Shown in pieces: positions 1-10,277 of a DNA stretch of 64,000 nucleotides. The stretch's first letter is position 1; the number at the start of each line of letters is the position of its first letter. Origin of the DNA: Xanthobacteraceae bacterium (GTDB lineage: Bacteria > Pseudomonadota > Alphaproteobacteria > Rhizobiales > Xanthobacteraceae). Below the pieces are notes generated by a model. It was not told where the DNA came from. It worked only from the letters and a program-made list of their open reading frames with translations, and ran no database searches. The DNA lies in contig JAHBZB010000003.1 in assembly GCA_019635635.1 (NCBI GenBank), positions 372,001 to 436,000 of the forward strand, read 5' to 3'. The translations under genes and the position numbers were made by a program.

Positions 1-313
1 GTGGCTGCCGGGACAGATCGGACGCTTCATCGCAAGCGGCGTTCGCGCAAGCGATCCTGCGATCGAGGACCAACGCGACAACCTGATCGAACTCTACGAC
101 GCCTGGCTCGGCCAGTACGGCCATGCGCGCGGCGCCAAGGAAGCGCGCAAGCACATCGGCTGGGCGCTCGAAGCGGCGGCGAATGCCGTCAATCTTTCGA
201 CGGAATGGGTGAAGGGCTGGCGCGCGCAACTCCTTGCCGAGAATGCACCGTCGCGGGTCGTGCTCGGGATTCACGATGCTTTCGACGAACTCGGGTGGAA
301 GGCCGCGGCATGA
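1..313 (+). CDS. dusB: tRNA-dihydrouridine synthase DusB/NifR3, C-terminal part (5' end outside window)
   Basis: Only the last 103 codons are present, read in the second frame from base 2 and starting WLPGQIGRF, a stretch typical of the end of the flavin TIM barrel in NifR3-type Dus enzymes, followed by the helical C-terminal domain. The family reduces specific uridines in tRNA to dihydrouridine using FMN and NADPH. The stop overlaps the ntrB start by 4 nt (ATGA), so the two are translationally coupled. The dusB(nifR3)-ntrB-ntrC order is the usual one in Rhizobiales. Identity rests on this tail plus context. Confidence 0.85.
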   Translation, partial: WLPGQIGRFIASGVRASDPAIEDQRDNLIELYDAWLGQYGHARGAKEARKHIGWALEAAANAVNLSTEWVKGWRAQLLAENAPSRVVLGIHDAFDELGWKAAA

Positions 314-1443
314 GAAACGCACGCGCGGAAAAGCCGTTGGCGCAGGTATCCGGTGTTGCCGATGCAGTGCTCGATGCGCTGCCGCATCCGGTCGTGACGG
401 TTGCGCCGACCGGTATCATCACGAATGCCAACGCGGCGGCGGAAGCCTTCTTCGAAGCCGGTGCGCCGGTGCTGCGCCGGCATCGCATCCATGAAATCGT
501 TCCGTTCGGCAGTCCTCTGCTTACGCTGATCGAGCAGGTGAGGGCGCGCAGTGCGGCGGTCAACGAGTATCGCGTCGATCTCGGTACGCCGCGTAACGGC
601 GGCGAGCGTGTGGTTGATATTCACGTCGCACCGATGCCGGAAAATCCGGACCATGTCGTCGTCATGCTGCAGGAGCGGACGATGGCGGACAAGATCGACC
701 GCCAGCTTACGCATCGCGGCGCAGCGCGCTCCGTGACGGCGCTTGCCTCGATGCTCGCGCATGAAATCAAAAACCCGCTCTCGGGCATTCGCGGTGCTGC
801 GCAACTTCTCGAACAGTCCGCGGACGACAGCGACCGCGCGCTCACGCGCCTGATCTGCGACGAAGCAGACCGGATCGTGAAGCTCGTGGATCGCATGGAA
901 GTGTTCTCCGACGAGCGGCCGATCGAGCGCGACGCGGTCAACATCCATGCCGTGCTCGAGCACGTCAAAAAGCTCGCGTCGGCGGGTTTTGCAAGCCGTA
1001 TCAAGTTCTTCGAGGAATACGATCCGTCGCTACCGCCGGTGTTCGCAAACCGCGATCAGCTGGTGCAGGTATTCCTCAATCTCGTGAAAAACGCGGCCGA
1101 AGCCATCGGCGACGCCGACGACGGCGAGATTCATCTGACGACCGCGTTCCGTCCGGGCGTCCGGCTTACGGTCCCGGGCTCGTCCACGCGCGTCAGTCTG
1201 CCGCTCGAATTCTGCGTGCGCGACAATGGCCCCGGCGTGCCGGAAGACGTGCGGCAACACCTGTTCGATCCCTTCGTCACGACCAAGGCCAGCGGCAGCG
1301 GTCTCGGGCTCGCGCTGGTTGCAAAAATCATCGGCGACCACGGCGGTATCGTCGAGTGCGACAGCCAGCCGAGGCGCACGACATTCCGCGTGCTGTTGCC
1401 GACCTATTCGCAGAACGGCGCGCAGGCGCATATGGATAAGTGA
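310..1443 (+). CDS. ntrB: Nitrogen regulation sensor histidine kinase NtrB (GlnL)
   Basis: This 377-aa cytoplasmic kinase phosphorylates or dephosphorylates NtrC according to nitrogen status relayed by PII. Visible parts are an N-terminal PAS domain (about 17-120), a HisKA H-box with His151 in [10 protein letters not shown], an N box [10 protein letters not shown], a G1 box DNGPGVP and a G2 box GSGLGLAL. The ATG at 310 is chosen because it overlaps the dusB stop and gives the normal family length; the reading frame stays open further upstream but that part is dusB in another frame. The last bases overlap the GTG upstream of ntrC. No membrane segment is visible, as expected. Confidence 0.95.
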   Translation: MRNARAEKPLAQVSGVADAVLDALPHPVVTVAPTGIITNANAAAEAFFEAGAPVLRRHRIHEIVPFGSPLLTLIEQVRARSAAVNEYRVDLGTPRNGGERVVDIHVAPMPENPDHVVVMLQERTMADKIDRQLTHRGAARSVTALASMLAHEIKNPLSGIRGAAQLLEQSADDSDRALTRLICDEADRIVKLVDRMEVFSDERPIERDAVNIHAVLEHVKKLASAGFASRIKFFEEYDPSLPPVFANRDQLVQVFLNLVKNAAEAIGDADDGEIHLTTAFRPGVRLTVPGSSTRVSLPLEFCVRDNGPGVPEDVRQHLFDPFVTTKASGSGLGLALVAKIIGDHGGIVECDSQPRRTTFRVLLPTYSQNGAQAHMDK

Positions 1444-1454
1444 GGACGGCGGAA

Positions 1455-2897
<1,443 letters not shown>

Positions 2898-3005
2898 CCC
2901 TAAGATTTTGAAGGGCTTGCTTCGCGGGGCGGCCTGTCACATTTTTGCACCAGTGTTGTTCGTATGCATCAGGCGCCGGGTCGTCCGGTCCTCTGATGGC
3001 GGTTT

Positions 3006-5270
3006 ATGGCCGATTCACTGACTTCTCCGGAAAGCCTGGCGGGCCAGTCCCCGCCGTTCCCGAAGCCGCCGCGGCGGCTGTCGTCGTATTTTGCGCCGAT
3101 CGTGGTCGTGTTCGCGCTGGCCTCGGCACTCGTCACCTTCCTGATCCTGACCGGCCTGACCCCGATCTCGCCGACCCACAATGTCGTCGTCAGCGTGCTG
3201 CTTGCGAACGGCGCCGTCGTGCTCGTGCTGCTCGCCGTCGTCTCGTGGGAAGTCATCAACGTCGTTCGTGCGCAGCGCCGCGGCCGGGCAGGCGCGCGGC
3301 TTCATGGCCGCATCGTGCTCCTGTTCGGCATCGTCGCAGTAGTGCCGGCGATTCTGGTCGCGGTGATCGCGAGCATCACGCTCGATCGTGGTCTCGACCG
3401 CTGGTTCTCGCAGCGGACGCGCGCGATCATCGGCAATGCGATCACGGTCGCGGAAACCTATGTTCGCGAACACGGCCTCGGCATCCGGCAGGACCTCGTC
3501 GCGATCGCGAGCGACCTGACGCGCCTTAAAGAAATGTACGACACCGACAAGCCGAAATTCCGGCAGGTGCTGACCGCGCAGGCGCAAATCCGCGGTGTGC
3601 CGAGCCTGATCCTGATGCGCGGCGATCTGACGGTGCTTGAAAAAGCCGACATCAATATCGGCCGCGAGTTTCTGGTTCCGCAGAACATCATCGTCAAGGA
3701 AGCGACCGCGCAAAACCCGATCGTCTATGTGCCGCCGTCCGCCGACTACGTCGCGGCGATCATTCCGCTGATCGGCTACGACGATACCTATCTCTATATC
3801 GCGCGGCCGATCGATCCGAAGGTGATCCAGTATTTGCGGCAGACGGAAGCAAACCTGCTCGAATATCGCGGGCTGGAGCAGCGGCGTTTCGGCGTGCAGA
3901 TCGCGTTTGCGCTGATGTATGCGGTGATCGCGCTGATCCTGCTTTTGTCTTCGGTATGGTTCGGGCTGAATTTTGCGAACCGTCTGGTCGCGCCGATCCG
4001 CCGCCTGATTACGGCCGCCGATCTCGTGGCTTCCGGCAACCTTTATGTGCAGGTGCCGGTACGGCAATCGGAAGGCGATCTCGCCAATCTCGGCGAAAGC
4101 TTCAACAAGATGACGACCGAGTTGCGCAACCAGAACGCGGACCTGATCCGCGCACGCGATCAGGTCGACGAGCGGCGCCGCTTCTCGGAAGCGGTGCTTG
4201 CCGGTGTCGGCGCGGGCGTAGTCGGCCTCAACGCGGCGGGAGCCATTACGATCCTCAATCGCTCCGCCGAGCGTCTGCTCGGCGTGCAAGAGGCCGACAT
4301 GATCGGCAAATCGGCGCTCGATGTGTTGCCCGAGCTTGGCACTCTCATCCGTGATGCCTTCGCGGATAACCTTCGTGTCAACGGTACGGTGACGATGTCG
4401 CGCGGCGGGCGCGAGCGCACCTTCAACGTCCGCGTGACGACCGAGCAGGCCGACGAAACCGAACACGGCTATGTCATTACGCTCGACGACATTACAGAGC
4501 TGGTGACGGCGCAACGCACGTCCGCCTGGGCCGACATCGCGCGGCGCATCGCGCATGAAATCAAGAATCCGCTGACGCCGATTCAGCTTTCGGCGGAGCG
4601 GCTGAAACGCAAATACGGCAAGACACTGGTGCAGGACCGCGAAGTGTTCGAACAATGCACCGAGACCATCATCCGCCAGGTGGGCGATATCGGCCGCATG
4701 GTAGACGAGTTTTCGTCCTTCGCGCGCATGCCGAAGCCGGTCGTGGAAACGCAGGATCTCGCCGAGACGATCCGGCAGGCAGTATTCCTGCAACGTGTCG
4801 GTCATCAGAATATCAAATTCGACACCGAGCTTCCGCAAGGTCCGATGACCGCGCGCTTCGACCGCCGCCTGATCTCGCAAGCGCTGACCAACATTCTGAA
4901 GAACGCGGCGGAAGCGATCGAGGGACTGCCGCAGGAACAACGCGATCAGGGCCGCGTGTTGGTACGGGCGGGATTGCACGGTGCGATGGCGGTGATCGAC
5001 GTTTACGACAACGGCCCCGGACTGCCGAAAGAAAACCGCGAGCGGCTGCTCGAGCCTTACGTCACAACGCGCGAGAAGGGCACCGGCCTCGGCCTCGCAA
5101 TCGTCGGAAAGATTTTCGAGGAACATGGCGGGCGGATCGAACTCAACGATGCGCCGGCCGAGTTCGCGGCGGGTCGCGGAGCGTGGATCAGGCTCACGCT
5201 CGCGGCCGGTGGAGTGAATACCGCGGCAAACGCGGACGAAAGCAAGAAACAGGGCGTGAGAGCGATCTGA
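3006..5270 (+). CDS. ntrY: Membrane sensor histidine kinase NtrY
   Basis: This 754-aa protein has three N-terminal hydrophobic segments (about 29-51, 59-84, 101-125), a periplasmic-side region, a fourth segment (about 298-323), a HAMP linker, a PAS domain (about 390-490), a HisKA domain with His517 in [10 protein letters not shown], and an HATPase domain (DNGPGLP and GTGLGLAIVGKI). The family works with NtrX in control of nitrogen metabolism, redox response and envelope properties in alphaproteobacteria. A 108-bp gap separates it from ntrC, so it may have its own promoter. ntrX follows 2 nt after its stop. Confidence 0.95.
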   Translation: MADSLTSPESLAGQSPPFPKPPRRLSSYFAPIVVVFALASALVTFLILTGLTPISPTHNVVVSVLLANGAVVLVLLAVVSWEVINVVRAQRRGRAGARLHGRIVLLFGIVAVVPAILVAVIASITLDRGLDRWFSQRTRAIIGNAITVAETYVREHGLGIRQDLVAIASDLTRLKEMYDTDKPKFRQVLTAQAQIRGVPSLILMRGDLTVLEKADINIGREFLVPQNIIVKEATAQNPIVYVPPSADYVAAIIPLIGYDDTYLYIARPIDPKVIQYLRQTEANLLEYRGLEQRRFGVQIAFALMYAVIALILLLSSVWFGLNFANRLVAPIRRLITAADLVASGNLYVQVPVRQSEGDLANLGESFNKMTTELRNQNADLIRARDQVDERRRFSEAVLAGVGAGVVGLNAAGAITILNRSAERLLGVQEADMIGKSALDVLPELGTLIRDAFADNLRVNGTVTMSRGGRERTFNVRVTTEQADETEHGYVITLDDITELVTAQRTSAWADIARRIAHEIKNPLTPIQLSAERLKRKYGKTLVQDREVFEQCTETIIRQVGDIGRMVDEFSSFARMPKPVVETQDLAETIRQAVFLQRVGHQNIKFDTELPQGPMTARFDRRLISQALTNILKNAAEAIEGLPQEQRDQGRVLVRAGLHGAMAVIDVYDNGPGLPKENRERLLEPYVTTREKGTGLGLAIVGKIFEEHGGRIELNDAPAEFAAGRGAWIRLTLAAGGVNTAANADESKKQGVRAI

Positions 5271-5272
5271 AC

Positions 5273-6655
5273 ATGGCCACGGACATTCTCGTCGTCGACG
5301 ACGAAGTTGATATTCGCGAACTGGTAGCGGGCATTCTCGAGGACGAGGGCTATGTCGTCCGCACTGCCGGCAACGCCGACGATGCGATTGCCGCGATCGA
5401 AACGCGGCGGCCGCAATTGGTCCTGCTCGACATCTGGCTCGAAGGCAGCCGGCTCGACGGGCTTGCGCTGCTCGATGCGATCAAGGCCGATCACGCCGAC
5501 CTGCCGGTCGTGATGATTTCGGGCCACGGCACCATCGAAACCGCGGTCGCCGCGATCAAGCAGGGCGCTTACGATTTCATCGAGAAGCCGTTCAACGCCG
5601 ACCGTCTTGTGGTGGTCGCGAGCCGCGCAATCGAAACGCTGCGCCTGCGGCGGGAAGTGAACGCGCTGAAGCAAATGAGCTCGCATGCGCAGAAGCTTGT
5701 CGGCCAGTCGGCGGCGATGAATACGCTGCGGCAGACCATCGAGCGGATCGCGCCCACGAACAGCCGCATCATGATCGTAGGTGCTTCGGGCTCCGGCAAG
5801 GAACTAACGGCGAGGATGATCCACGCGGCTTCCGCTCGTGCGCAAGGCCCGTTTGTCGTCATCAACGCCGCCGCGATAACGCCGGAGCGGATGGAGATCG
5901 AATTGTTCGGCACCGAGGGCGGTGCGGACGGACAGCCCCGCAAGGTCGGTGCGCTCGAGGAAGCCGACGGCGGCACGCTCTTCATCGACGAGATCGCCGA
6001 CATGCCGAAGGAAACGCAGAACCGGATTCTGCGCGTACTTACCGAGCAAACCTTCCAGCGCGTGAACGGTACGGTGAAGGTGCAGGTCGATGTGCGGATC
6101 ATTTCCTCGACCGCGCGCGACATCGAGCACGAAATCGCCGAGGGACGCTTCCGCGAGGATCTGTTTCATCGCCTGAGTGTCGTGCCGATCCGGATTCCGC
6201 CGCTCGCGGAACGGCGGGAAGACATTCCGGAACTCGTGCAGCATTTCCTCGATCAGATTTCGCTCACGACCGGTCTGGCGAAGCGCTCCATCGGCGACGA
6301 TGCACTTGCCATTTTGCAATCGCACGACTGGCCCGGAAACGTTCGGCAGTTGCGCAATAACGTCGAGCGCTTGCTCATTCTGGCGGGCGGCGACGCACAG
6401 AGCGCGATTACCGCAAACCTTTTGCCGCCGGACGTCGGCTCGCTGGTTCCGAGTATGCCGAATGGCAACGGCGGCGAGCAGCTCATGAGCCTGCCGTTGC
6501 GCGACGCTCGCGAAGTGTTCGAGCGCGAGTATCTGGTCGCACAGATCAACCGCTTCAGCGGCAACATCTCGCGCACGGCGGAGTTCGTCGGCATGGAACG
6601 CTCGGCGCTGCATCGGAAGCTGAAAGCCCTCGGCATCGACGAGCGCGCGCGCTAG
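5273..6655 (+). CDS. ntrX: Response regulator NtrX (sigma-54-activator family, GAFTGA loop missing)
   Basis: This 460-aa regulator has a receiver domain with Asp53 (VLLDIWL), an AAA+ domain (Walker A GASGSGKE, Walker B LFIDEIAD) and a C-terminal Fis-type DNA-binding helix pair (VGMERSALHRKLKALGI). Where NtrC has GAFTGA, this protein reads ELFGTEGGADGQPRKVGAL, so the loop that contacts sigma-54 is absent. NtrX proteins of alphaproteobacteria commonly lack this loop and are thought not to depend on sigma-54. The start at 5273 lies 2 nt after ntrY; the frame is open far upstream, but that part is a shadow of ntrY. Confidence 0.95.
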   Translation: MATDILVVDDEVDIRELVAGILEDEGYVVRTAGNADDAIAAIETRRPQLVLLDIWLEGSRLDGLALLDAIKADHADLPVVMISGHGTIETAVAAIKQGAYDFIEKPFNADRLVVVASRAIETLRLRREVNALKQMSSHAQKLVGQSAAMNTLRQTIERIAPTNSRIMIVGASGSGKELTARMIHAASARAQGPFVVINAAAITPERMEIELFGTEGGADGQPRKVGALEEADGGTLFIDEIADMPKETQNRILRVLTEQTFQRVNGTVKVQVDVRIISSTARDIEHEIAEGRFREDLFHRLSVVPIRIPPLAERREDIPELVQHFLDQISLTTGLAKRSIGDDALAILQSHDWPGNVRQLRNNVERLLILAGGDAQSAITANLLPPDVGSLVPSMPNGNGGEQLMSLPLRDAREVFEREYLVAQINRFSGNISRTAEFVGMERSALHRKLKALGIDERAR

Positions 6656-6658
6656 GCC

Positions 6659-7528
6659 ATGTCCCGCATTGCCTATGTAAACGGGCGATACGTTCCGTTC
6701 GCGCAAGCCTGCGTTCATATCGAGGACCGCGGCTATCAGCTCGGCGACGGCGTGTATGAAGTTTGCGAGATCAGGGACGGCGCCTTCGTAGACGAGCGGC
6801 GGCATCTCGAACGGCTCGCGCGTTCGCTCGCAGCGCTTCGAATTTCGGAGCCGATGCCGTTCGCCTCGCTGCGTCATGTGCTGCGGGAAACCGCGCGGCG
6901 CAATCGCGTGACCGACGGATTGCTCTACTTGCAGATCACGCGAGGGGTCGCGCGCCGCGACCACGGTTTTCCGGATAAGCCGGTAAAGCCTTCGCTGGTC
7001 GTGACCGTGCGCGCGCTCGACCGGAAGAAGATCGAGGCGAGTGCCATGGCGGGAATTTCCGTGATCTCCGTGCCGGACGATCGCTGGGGCAGGGTGGACA
7101 TCAAGACCATCGGCCTTCTGCCCAACGTGCTCGCGCGTCAGGCAGCGAAAGATGCCGGCGCGAAAGATGCGTGGCTCGTGGACGAGGATGGGTTCGTCAC
7201 CGAAGGCGCGTCCTCCAACGCATGGCTCGTGACGAAGGAGGGCGTGCTGCTGACGCGGCCCAGCTCGAACCGGATTCTGACGGGCATCACCATGACGGTG
7301 ATCAAGGAGGTCGCCGCGAGCCTCCAGATAAGGGTCGAGGAGCGCGCCTTCACCGTCGCGGAAGCCAAGGCGGCGGCCGAGGCGTTCCTTTCTTCGGCCA
7401 CGCAGACCGTGATGCCGGTCGTCGCGATCGACGGCAGCCCGGTCGGATCGGGCAAGCCGGGGCCTGTGACTATGCGGTTACGGGAAGCGTTCCACCGGCG
7501 GGCGGAAATTGGCCTGCGGATTATCTAA
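6659..7528 (+). CDS. dat: D-amino acid aminotransferase (D-alanine transaminase), PLP fold type IV
   Basis: This 289-aa class IV aminotransferase interconverts D-alanine and 2-oxoglutarate with pyruvate and D-glutamate, supplying D-amino acids for peptidoglycan. The PLP lysine is Lys149 in DIKTIGLL, the cofactor-binding glutamate is Glu182 in TEGASSN, and RGVARRDHGFP is typical of D-amino acid rather than branched-chain transaminases. It begins 3 nt after ntrX, so is probably co-transcribed. The dat-hfq-hflX order after ntrX is common in Rhizobiales. A branched-chain or aminodeoxychorismate lyase role is possible but less likely. Confidence 0.88.
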   Translation: MSRIAYVNGRYVPFAQACVHIEDRGYQLGDGVYEVCEIRDGAFVDERRHLERLARSLAALRISEPMPFASLRHVLRETARRNRVTDGLLYLQITRGVARRDHGFPDKPVKPSLVVTVRALDRKKIEASAMAGISVISVPDDRWGRVDIKTIGLLPNVLARQAAKDAGAKDAWLVDEDGFVTEGASSNAWLVTKEGVLLTRPSSNRILTGITMTVIKEVAASLQIRVEERAFTVAEAKAAAEAFLSSATQTVMPVVAIDGSPVGSGKPGPVTMRLREAFHRRAEIGLRII

Positions 7529-7579
7529 GCCTTTAAGCGGCCTCCTCAAAATACTGCCGCAAATCGCCCGCAGACAATC

Positions 7580-7608
7580 TTGCGTGACGAAAGGAACGCG
7601 CTTCTAAT
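7580..7608 (+). promoter_or_regulatory. Candidate sigma-70 type promoter upstream of hfq
   Basis: TTGCGT at 7580-7585 and TCTAAT at 7603-7608 are separated by 17 bases, a plausible -35/-10 pair about 90 bases before the hfq ATG, in the only sizeable gap (168 bp) between dat and hfq. This is a match by eye only. Confidence 0.3.
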
Positions 7609-7618
7609 AGTACCGTCA

Positions 7619-7635
7619 CGGGCGAAAAACGCCCG
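7619..7635 (+). other. Small GC-rich hairpin in the hfq leader
   Basis: CGGGCG (7619-7624), an AAAAA loop and CGCCCG (7630-7635) form a perfect 6-bp stem in the presumed hfq 5' untranslated region. No T-run follows, so it is not an ordinary terminator. hfq leaders are known to be autoregulated in other proteobacteria; a role here is inference. Confidence 0.3.
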
Positions 7636-7696
7636 GACGGGACGGCTGGATGGGGCCGTTCGATATCGCTCGCCCGAACCAAGAAGGAAAATCCCC

Positions 7697-7960
7697 ATGG
7701 CGGCGGATAGAACTCAAAATCTCCAAGACACTTTTCTCAATTACGTCCGCAAGAATAAAACACCGCTCACGATCTTCCTCGTGAACGGCGTGAAGTTGCA
7801 GGGCGTCGTGACGTGGTTCGACAATTTTTGCGTATTGCTGCGGCGGGACGGTCACGGCCAGCTCGTTTACAAACACGCGATTTCGACCGTGATGCCGGGG
7901 GCTCCCATTTCGCTGTTCGAAGGAACCGACGACAGCATCCCGGCCGGGGACAAAGCCTAG
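7697..7960 (+). CDS. hfq: RNA chaperone Hfq
   Basis: This 87-aa Sm-like protein forms a hexameric ring that pairs small RNAs with mRNAs. The Sm1 region covers about 8-45 ([25 protein letters not shown]) and the Sm2 motif is YKHAIS (58-63). The C-terminal tail is short, as in other alphaproteobacteria. The ATG at 7697 follows an AGGAAA ribosome-binding site; upstream open frame codons do not resemble Hfq. hflX begins at the next base after the stop. Confidence 0.97.
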   Translation: MAADRTQNLQDTFLNYVRKNKTPLTIFLVNGVKLQGVVTWFDNFCVLLRRDGHGQLVYKHAISTVMPGAPISLFEGTDDSIPAGDKA

Positions 7961-9340
7961 TTGGAGCCACGCAAATCAAGACGCAAGCGATCGCAGCCGC
8001 CGGATAATACGGCGGCGGGCGAGGCGGGTGCGCGCGACGCGACGAAAGTCGCGGTCGTGGTGCCCGTGCTTGCGCGCGGCAAAGACATCGGGAATGCACG
8101 CGATCCGCAGGCGCGGCTCGAGGAAGCGGTCGGGCTCGCCGCTGCGATCGAACTGCATGTCGCGAGCGCCGGCATCGTTACGCTCGGCACGATCCGGCCC
8201 GCTACCTATATCGGTTCCGGCAAGGTCGACGAGCTTGCGGGCATCATCCGCGCGGAAGACGCAGGCGTCGTGTTTGTCGATTGCGCGCTGTCTCCGGTTC
8301 AGCAACGCAATCTCGAGAAGGCGTGGGGCGCGAAAGTCGTCGACCGCACCGGGCTTATCCTCGAAATCTTCGGTGCGCGTGCGCGCACGAAGGAGGGCAC
8401 GCTACAGGTCGAACTCGCGCATTTGAATTACCAGCGTAGCCGTCTGGTGCGCTCGTGGACGCATCTCGAGCGGCAGCGCGGCGGCTTCGGCTTTCTCGGC
8501 GGTCCGGGCGAAACGCAAATCGAGGCCGACCGGCGGCAGATCGACGAACGCATCATCCGCATCGAGCGCGAACTGGAATCGGTGAAGCGCACGCGCGCGT
8601 TACACCGGCAGAACAGAAAGCGCGTGCCGTATCCGGTCGTGGCCCTGGTCGGTTACACCAACGCCGGCAAGTCGACGCTGTTCAACCGCATGACGGCCGC
8701 GAACGTGCGCGCGGAGGACTTGCTGTTCGCAACCCTCGATCCGACGCTGCGCGGCGTCGAGTTGCCGGGCGGGACGAAGGCCATTCTCTCCGACACCGTT
8801 GGCTTTCTCTCCGAATTGCCGACGTTGCTCGTTGCGGCGTTCCGCGCGACGCTCGAGGAAGTCATCGAGGCCGACCTGATCGTGCATGTGCGCGACATTT
8901 CCCATCCCGACACGGCAGCGCAGGCGACCGACGTTCTCGGCGTGTTGCAGGATCTCGGCATCGACATCAACGACGAAAAGAAGATCATCGAGGTCTGGAA
9001 CAAGTGCGACCGCCTCGATGCGGAATTGCGCGCGAACGCCGAAAATCATGCGCAGCGCCAGCCATTGTCGCGCAGGCCCATCCTGATTTCGGCGCTGACG
9101 GGTGAGGGCATCGAGAAGCTGCTTCGGGCGATTGCGGACAAGATCGCGACCGGATGGCCCGTGATATCGCTCGTGCTCGATCCCGCGGACGGCGCGAATT
9201 TGAGCTGGCTACATCGCCACGGCGAAGTACTTTCGCAAGAGCTCAAGGGCGACGACGAATTGCGCGTCGAGGTGCGCATGGCGCCTGAGAAGGCCGAGGA
9301 GTTTGCCCGCCGTCTAAAGCCGAAGTCGTCGGCCGCCTGA
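7961..9340 (+). CDS. hflX: GTPase HflX (ribosome-splitting/rescue GTPase)
   Basis: This 459-aa protein has the HflX N-terminal domain with the TYIGSGKVDEL segment, a helical coiled linker, and a GTPase domain with G1 GYTNAGKST (231-239), G3 DTVGF (from 278) and G4 NKCD (from 347). HflX GTPases bind the 50S subunit and split stalled ribosomes under stress. The likely start is a TTG directly abutting the hfq stop, giving MEPRKSRRKR, a basic N-terminus like rhizobial homologues; no ATG occurs early. Zero spacing indicates coupling with hfq. It converges on mazG with 10 bases between stops. Confidence 0.93.
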   Translation: MEPRKSRRKRSQPPDNTAAGEAGARDATKVAVVVPVLARGKDIGNARDPQARLEEAVGLAAAIELHVASAGIVTLGTIRPATYIGSGKVDELAGIIRAEDAGVVFVDCALSPVQQRNLEKAWGAKVVDRTGLILEIFGARARTKEGTLQVELAHLNYQRSRLVRSWTHLERQRGGFGFLGGPGETQIEADRRQIDERIIRIERELESVKRTRALHRQNRKRVPYPVVALVGYTNAGKSTLFNRMTAANVRAEDLLFATLDPTLRGVELPGGTKAILSDTVGFLSELPTLLVAAFRATLEEVIEADLIVHVRDISHPDTAAQATDVLGVLQDLGIDINDEKKIIEVWNKCDRLDAELRANAENHAQRQPLSRRPILISALTGEGIEKLLRAIADKIATGWPVISLVLDPADGANLSWLHRHGEVLSQELKGDDELRVEVRMAPEKAEEFARRLKPKSSAA

Positions 9341-9350
9341 CGTTAACCGA

Positions 9351-10139
9351 TCAGGATCTTGCTTCGGCCTTTTCCGCGCGCCAGAATTCTTCCAGAGCAT
9401 CGAGCGGCGTCTGTTCGAACGGCGTTCCGGTTTCCGTCACGCGGCGTTCGACGCCGCGAAAGCGCCGCTCGAATTTGAGGGTTGCGTTACGCAGCGCCGT
9501 CTCCGGATCGATGTGCTTCCGGCGCGCGTAGTTCACGAGCGAGAACAATAGATCGCCCAGTTCTTCTTCCGCGGCCGCGTCCGTATCGGCCGCTTTCAAT
9601 TCGTCGATTTCCTCGACAATTTTATCCAATACGCCTTCGATGTCCGGCCAGTCGAAACCGACACGCGCGGCACGCTTCTGAATCTTCTCGGCGCGCGTCA
9701 GCGCAGGCAGAGCAGGCGGAACGCCGTCGAGTGCGCTTTCGTGCGCCTGCGCTTTTCCGCGCCGTTCCTCGGCCTTGATTTCTTCCCAACGGCCTTTGAC
9801 TTCGTCAGACGAAAGACCGGCTTCCGAGCCGAACACATGCGGATGCCGCCGCACGAGTTTCTCGGTGATGGCGAGTACCACGTCGCCGAAGGCAAAGTGT
9901 CCGGCTTCTTCCGCCATCCGCGCGTGAAACGCGACCTGCAATAGCAGGTCGCCGAGTTCATCCTTCAGGCCCGGCATGTCGCTGCGCGCGATGGCATCCG
10001 CGACCTCGTAGGCTTCTTCTATGGTGTATGGCGCAATCGTCGCGAAGTTCTGCTTCAGGTCCCACGGGCAGCCGATTTCGGGCGTCCTGAGGCGGGCCAT
10101 GATCTCGATCAGGCGGCGGATATCGGAAGACGGCTGCAT
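9351..10139 (-). CDS. mazG: Nucleoside triphosphate pyrophosphohydrolase MazG
   Basis: This 262-aa protein has two MazG all-alpha domains (about 20-115 and 165-250). The first keeps the metal-binding signature EEAYEVADAI and ELGDLLLQ; the second has EEIDELKAA and EELGDLLF. MazG hydrolyses nucleoside triphosphates to monophosphates and pyrophosphate, with roles in ppGpp balance and removal of damaged nucleotides. The position next to hflX is normal for the group. Its upstream region is cut by an IS1595 element whose end lies 75 bp from the start codon. Confidence 0.94.
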   Translation of the reverse strand: MQPSSDIRRLIEIMARLRTPEIGCPWDLKQNFATIAPYTIEEAYEVADAIARSDMPGLKDELGDLLLQVAFHARMAEEAGHFAFGDVVLAITEKLVRRHPHVFGSEAGLSSDEVKGRWEEIKAEERRGKAQAHESALDGVPPALPALTRAEKIQKRAARVGFDWPDIEGVLDKIVEEIDELKAADTDAAAEEELGDLLFSLVNYARRKHIDPETALRNATLKFERRFRGVERRVTETGTPFEQTPLDALEEFWRAEKAEARS

Positions 10140-10206
10140 TATCCGTGCACTCCAGAAGGCTTCATGCCGCCCGCGACCCTTGATTCGCAGAAGACATATT
10201 ATGGAA

Positions 10207-10214
10207 TATCTATC
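10207..10214. repeat. Left copy of 8-bp target site duplication (TATCTATC)
   Basis: TATCTATC immediately precedes the left inverted repeat and recurs exactly at 12952-12959 just outside the right one. IS1595-family elements typically make 8-bp duplications, so this fixes the element borders. The site lies in a short TATC iteration, so the original locus probably read GAATATCTATCTATAG. Confidence 0.93.
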
Positions 10215-10237
10215 GGTGATGTTTCACTTGACATACC
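10215..10237 (+). repeat. Left terminal inverted repeat of the IS1595 element
   Basis: The repeat begins GGTGATGTTTCACTT and continues GACATACC. It matches the right end except at positions 16 (G/C) and 19 (A/G). Both differences fall within the TTGACA hexamer, which serves as a -35 box only at this end. Confidence 0.95.
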
Positions 10238-10255
10238 CAGCCATATAGGTACGAT
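10228..10255 (+). promoter_or_regulatory. Transposase promoter overlapping the left inverted repeat
   Basis: A consensus -35 TTGACA (10228-10233) lies inside the left terminal repeat and is followed after 16 bases by TACGAT (10250-10255) as -10. A GGAG ribosome-binding site sits 7 bases before the transposase ATG at 10278. The whole passenger set could be read from this promoter, since the largest gap inside the element's gene array is 5 bases. Confidence 0.6.
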
Positions 10256-10277
10256 TCTGGCCTATTGGAGCACCGTT

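Noticed and set aside
2935-2949. Sigma-54-like promoter TGTCAC...TTGCA between ntrC and ntrY
   Set aside because: The -24 GG is broken (GT) and the spacing is one base short of the consensus, so it is not supported.
3015-5126. 703-codon open frame on the minus strand
   Set aside because: It is antisense to ntrY, has no recognisable domain, and is a by-product of GC-rich codon bias.
7619-7635. Rho-independent terminator before hfq
   Set aside because: The hairpin is not followed by a T-run, and the leader continues to hfq on the same strand.
10164-10277. 38-codon extension of the transposase frame upstream of ATG 10278
   Set aside because: It begins outside the left inverted repeat and lacks a ribosome-binding site, while ATG 10278 has GGAG at proper spacing.
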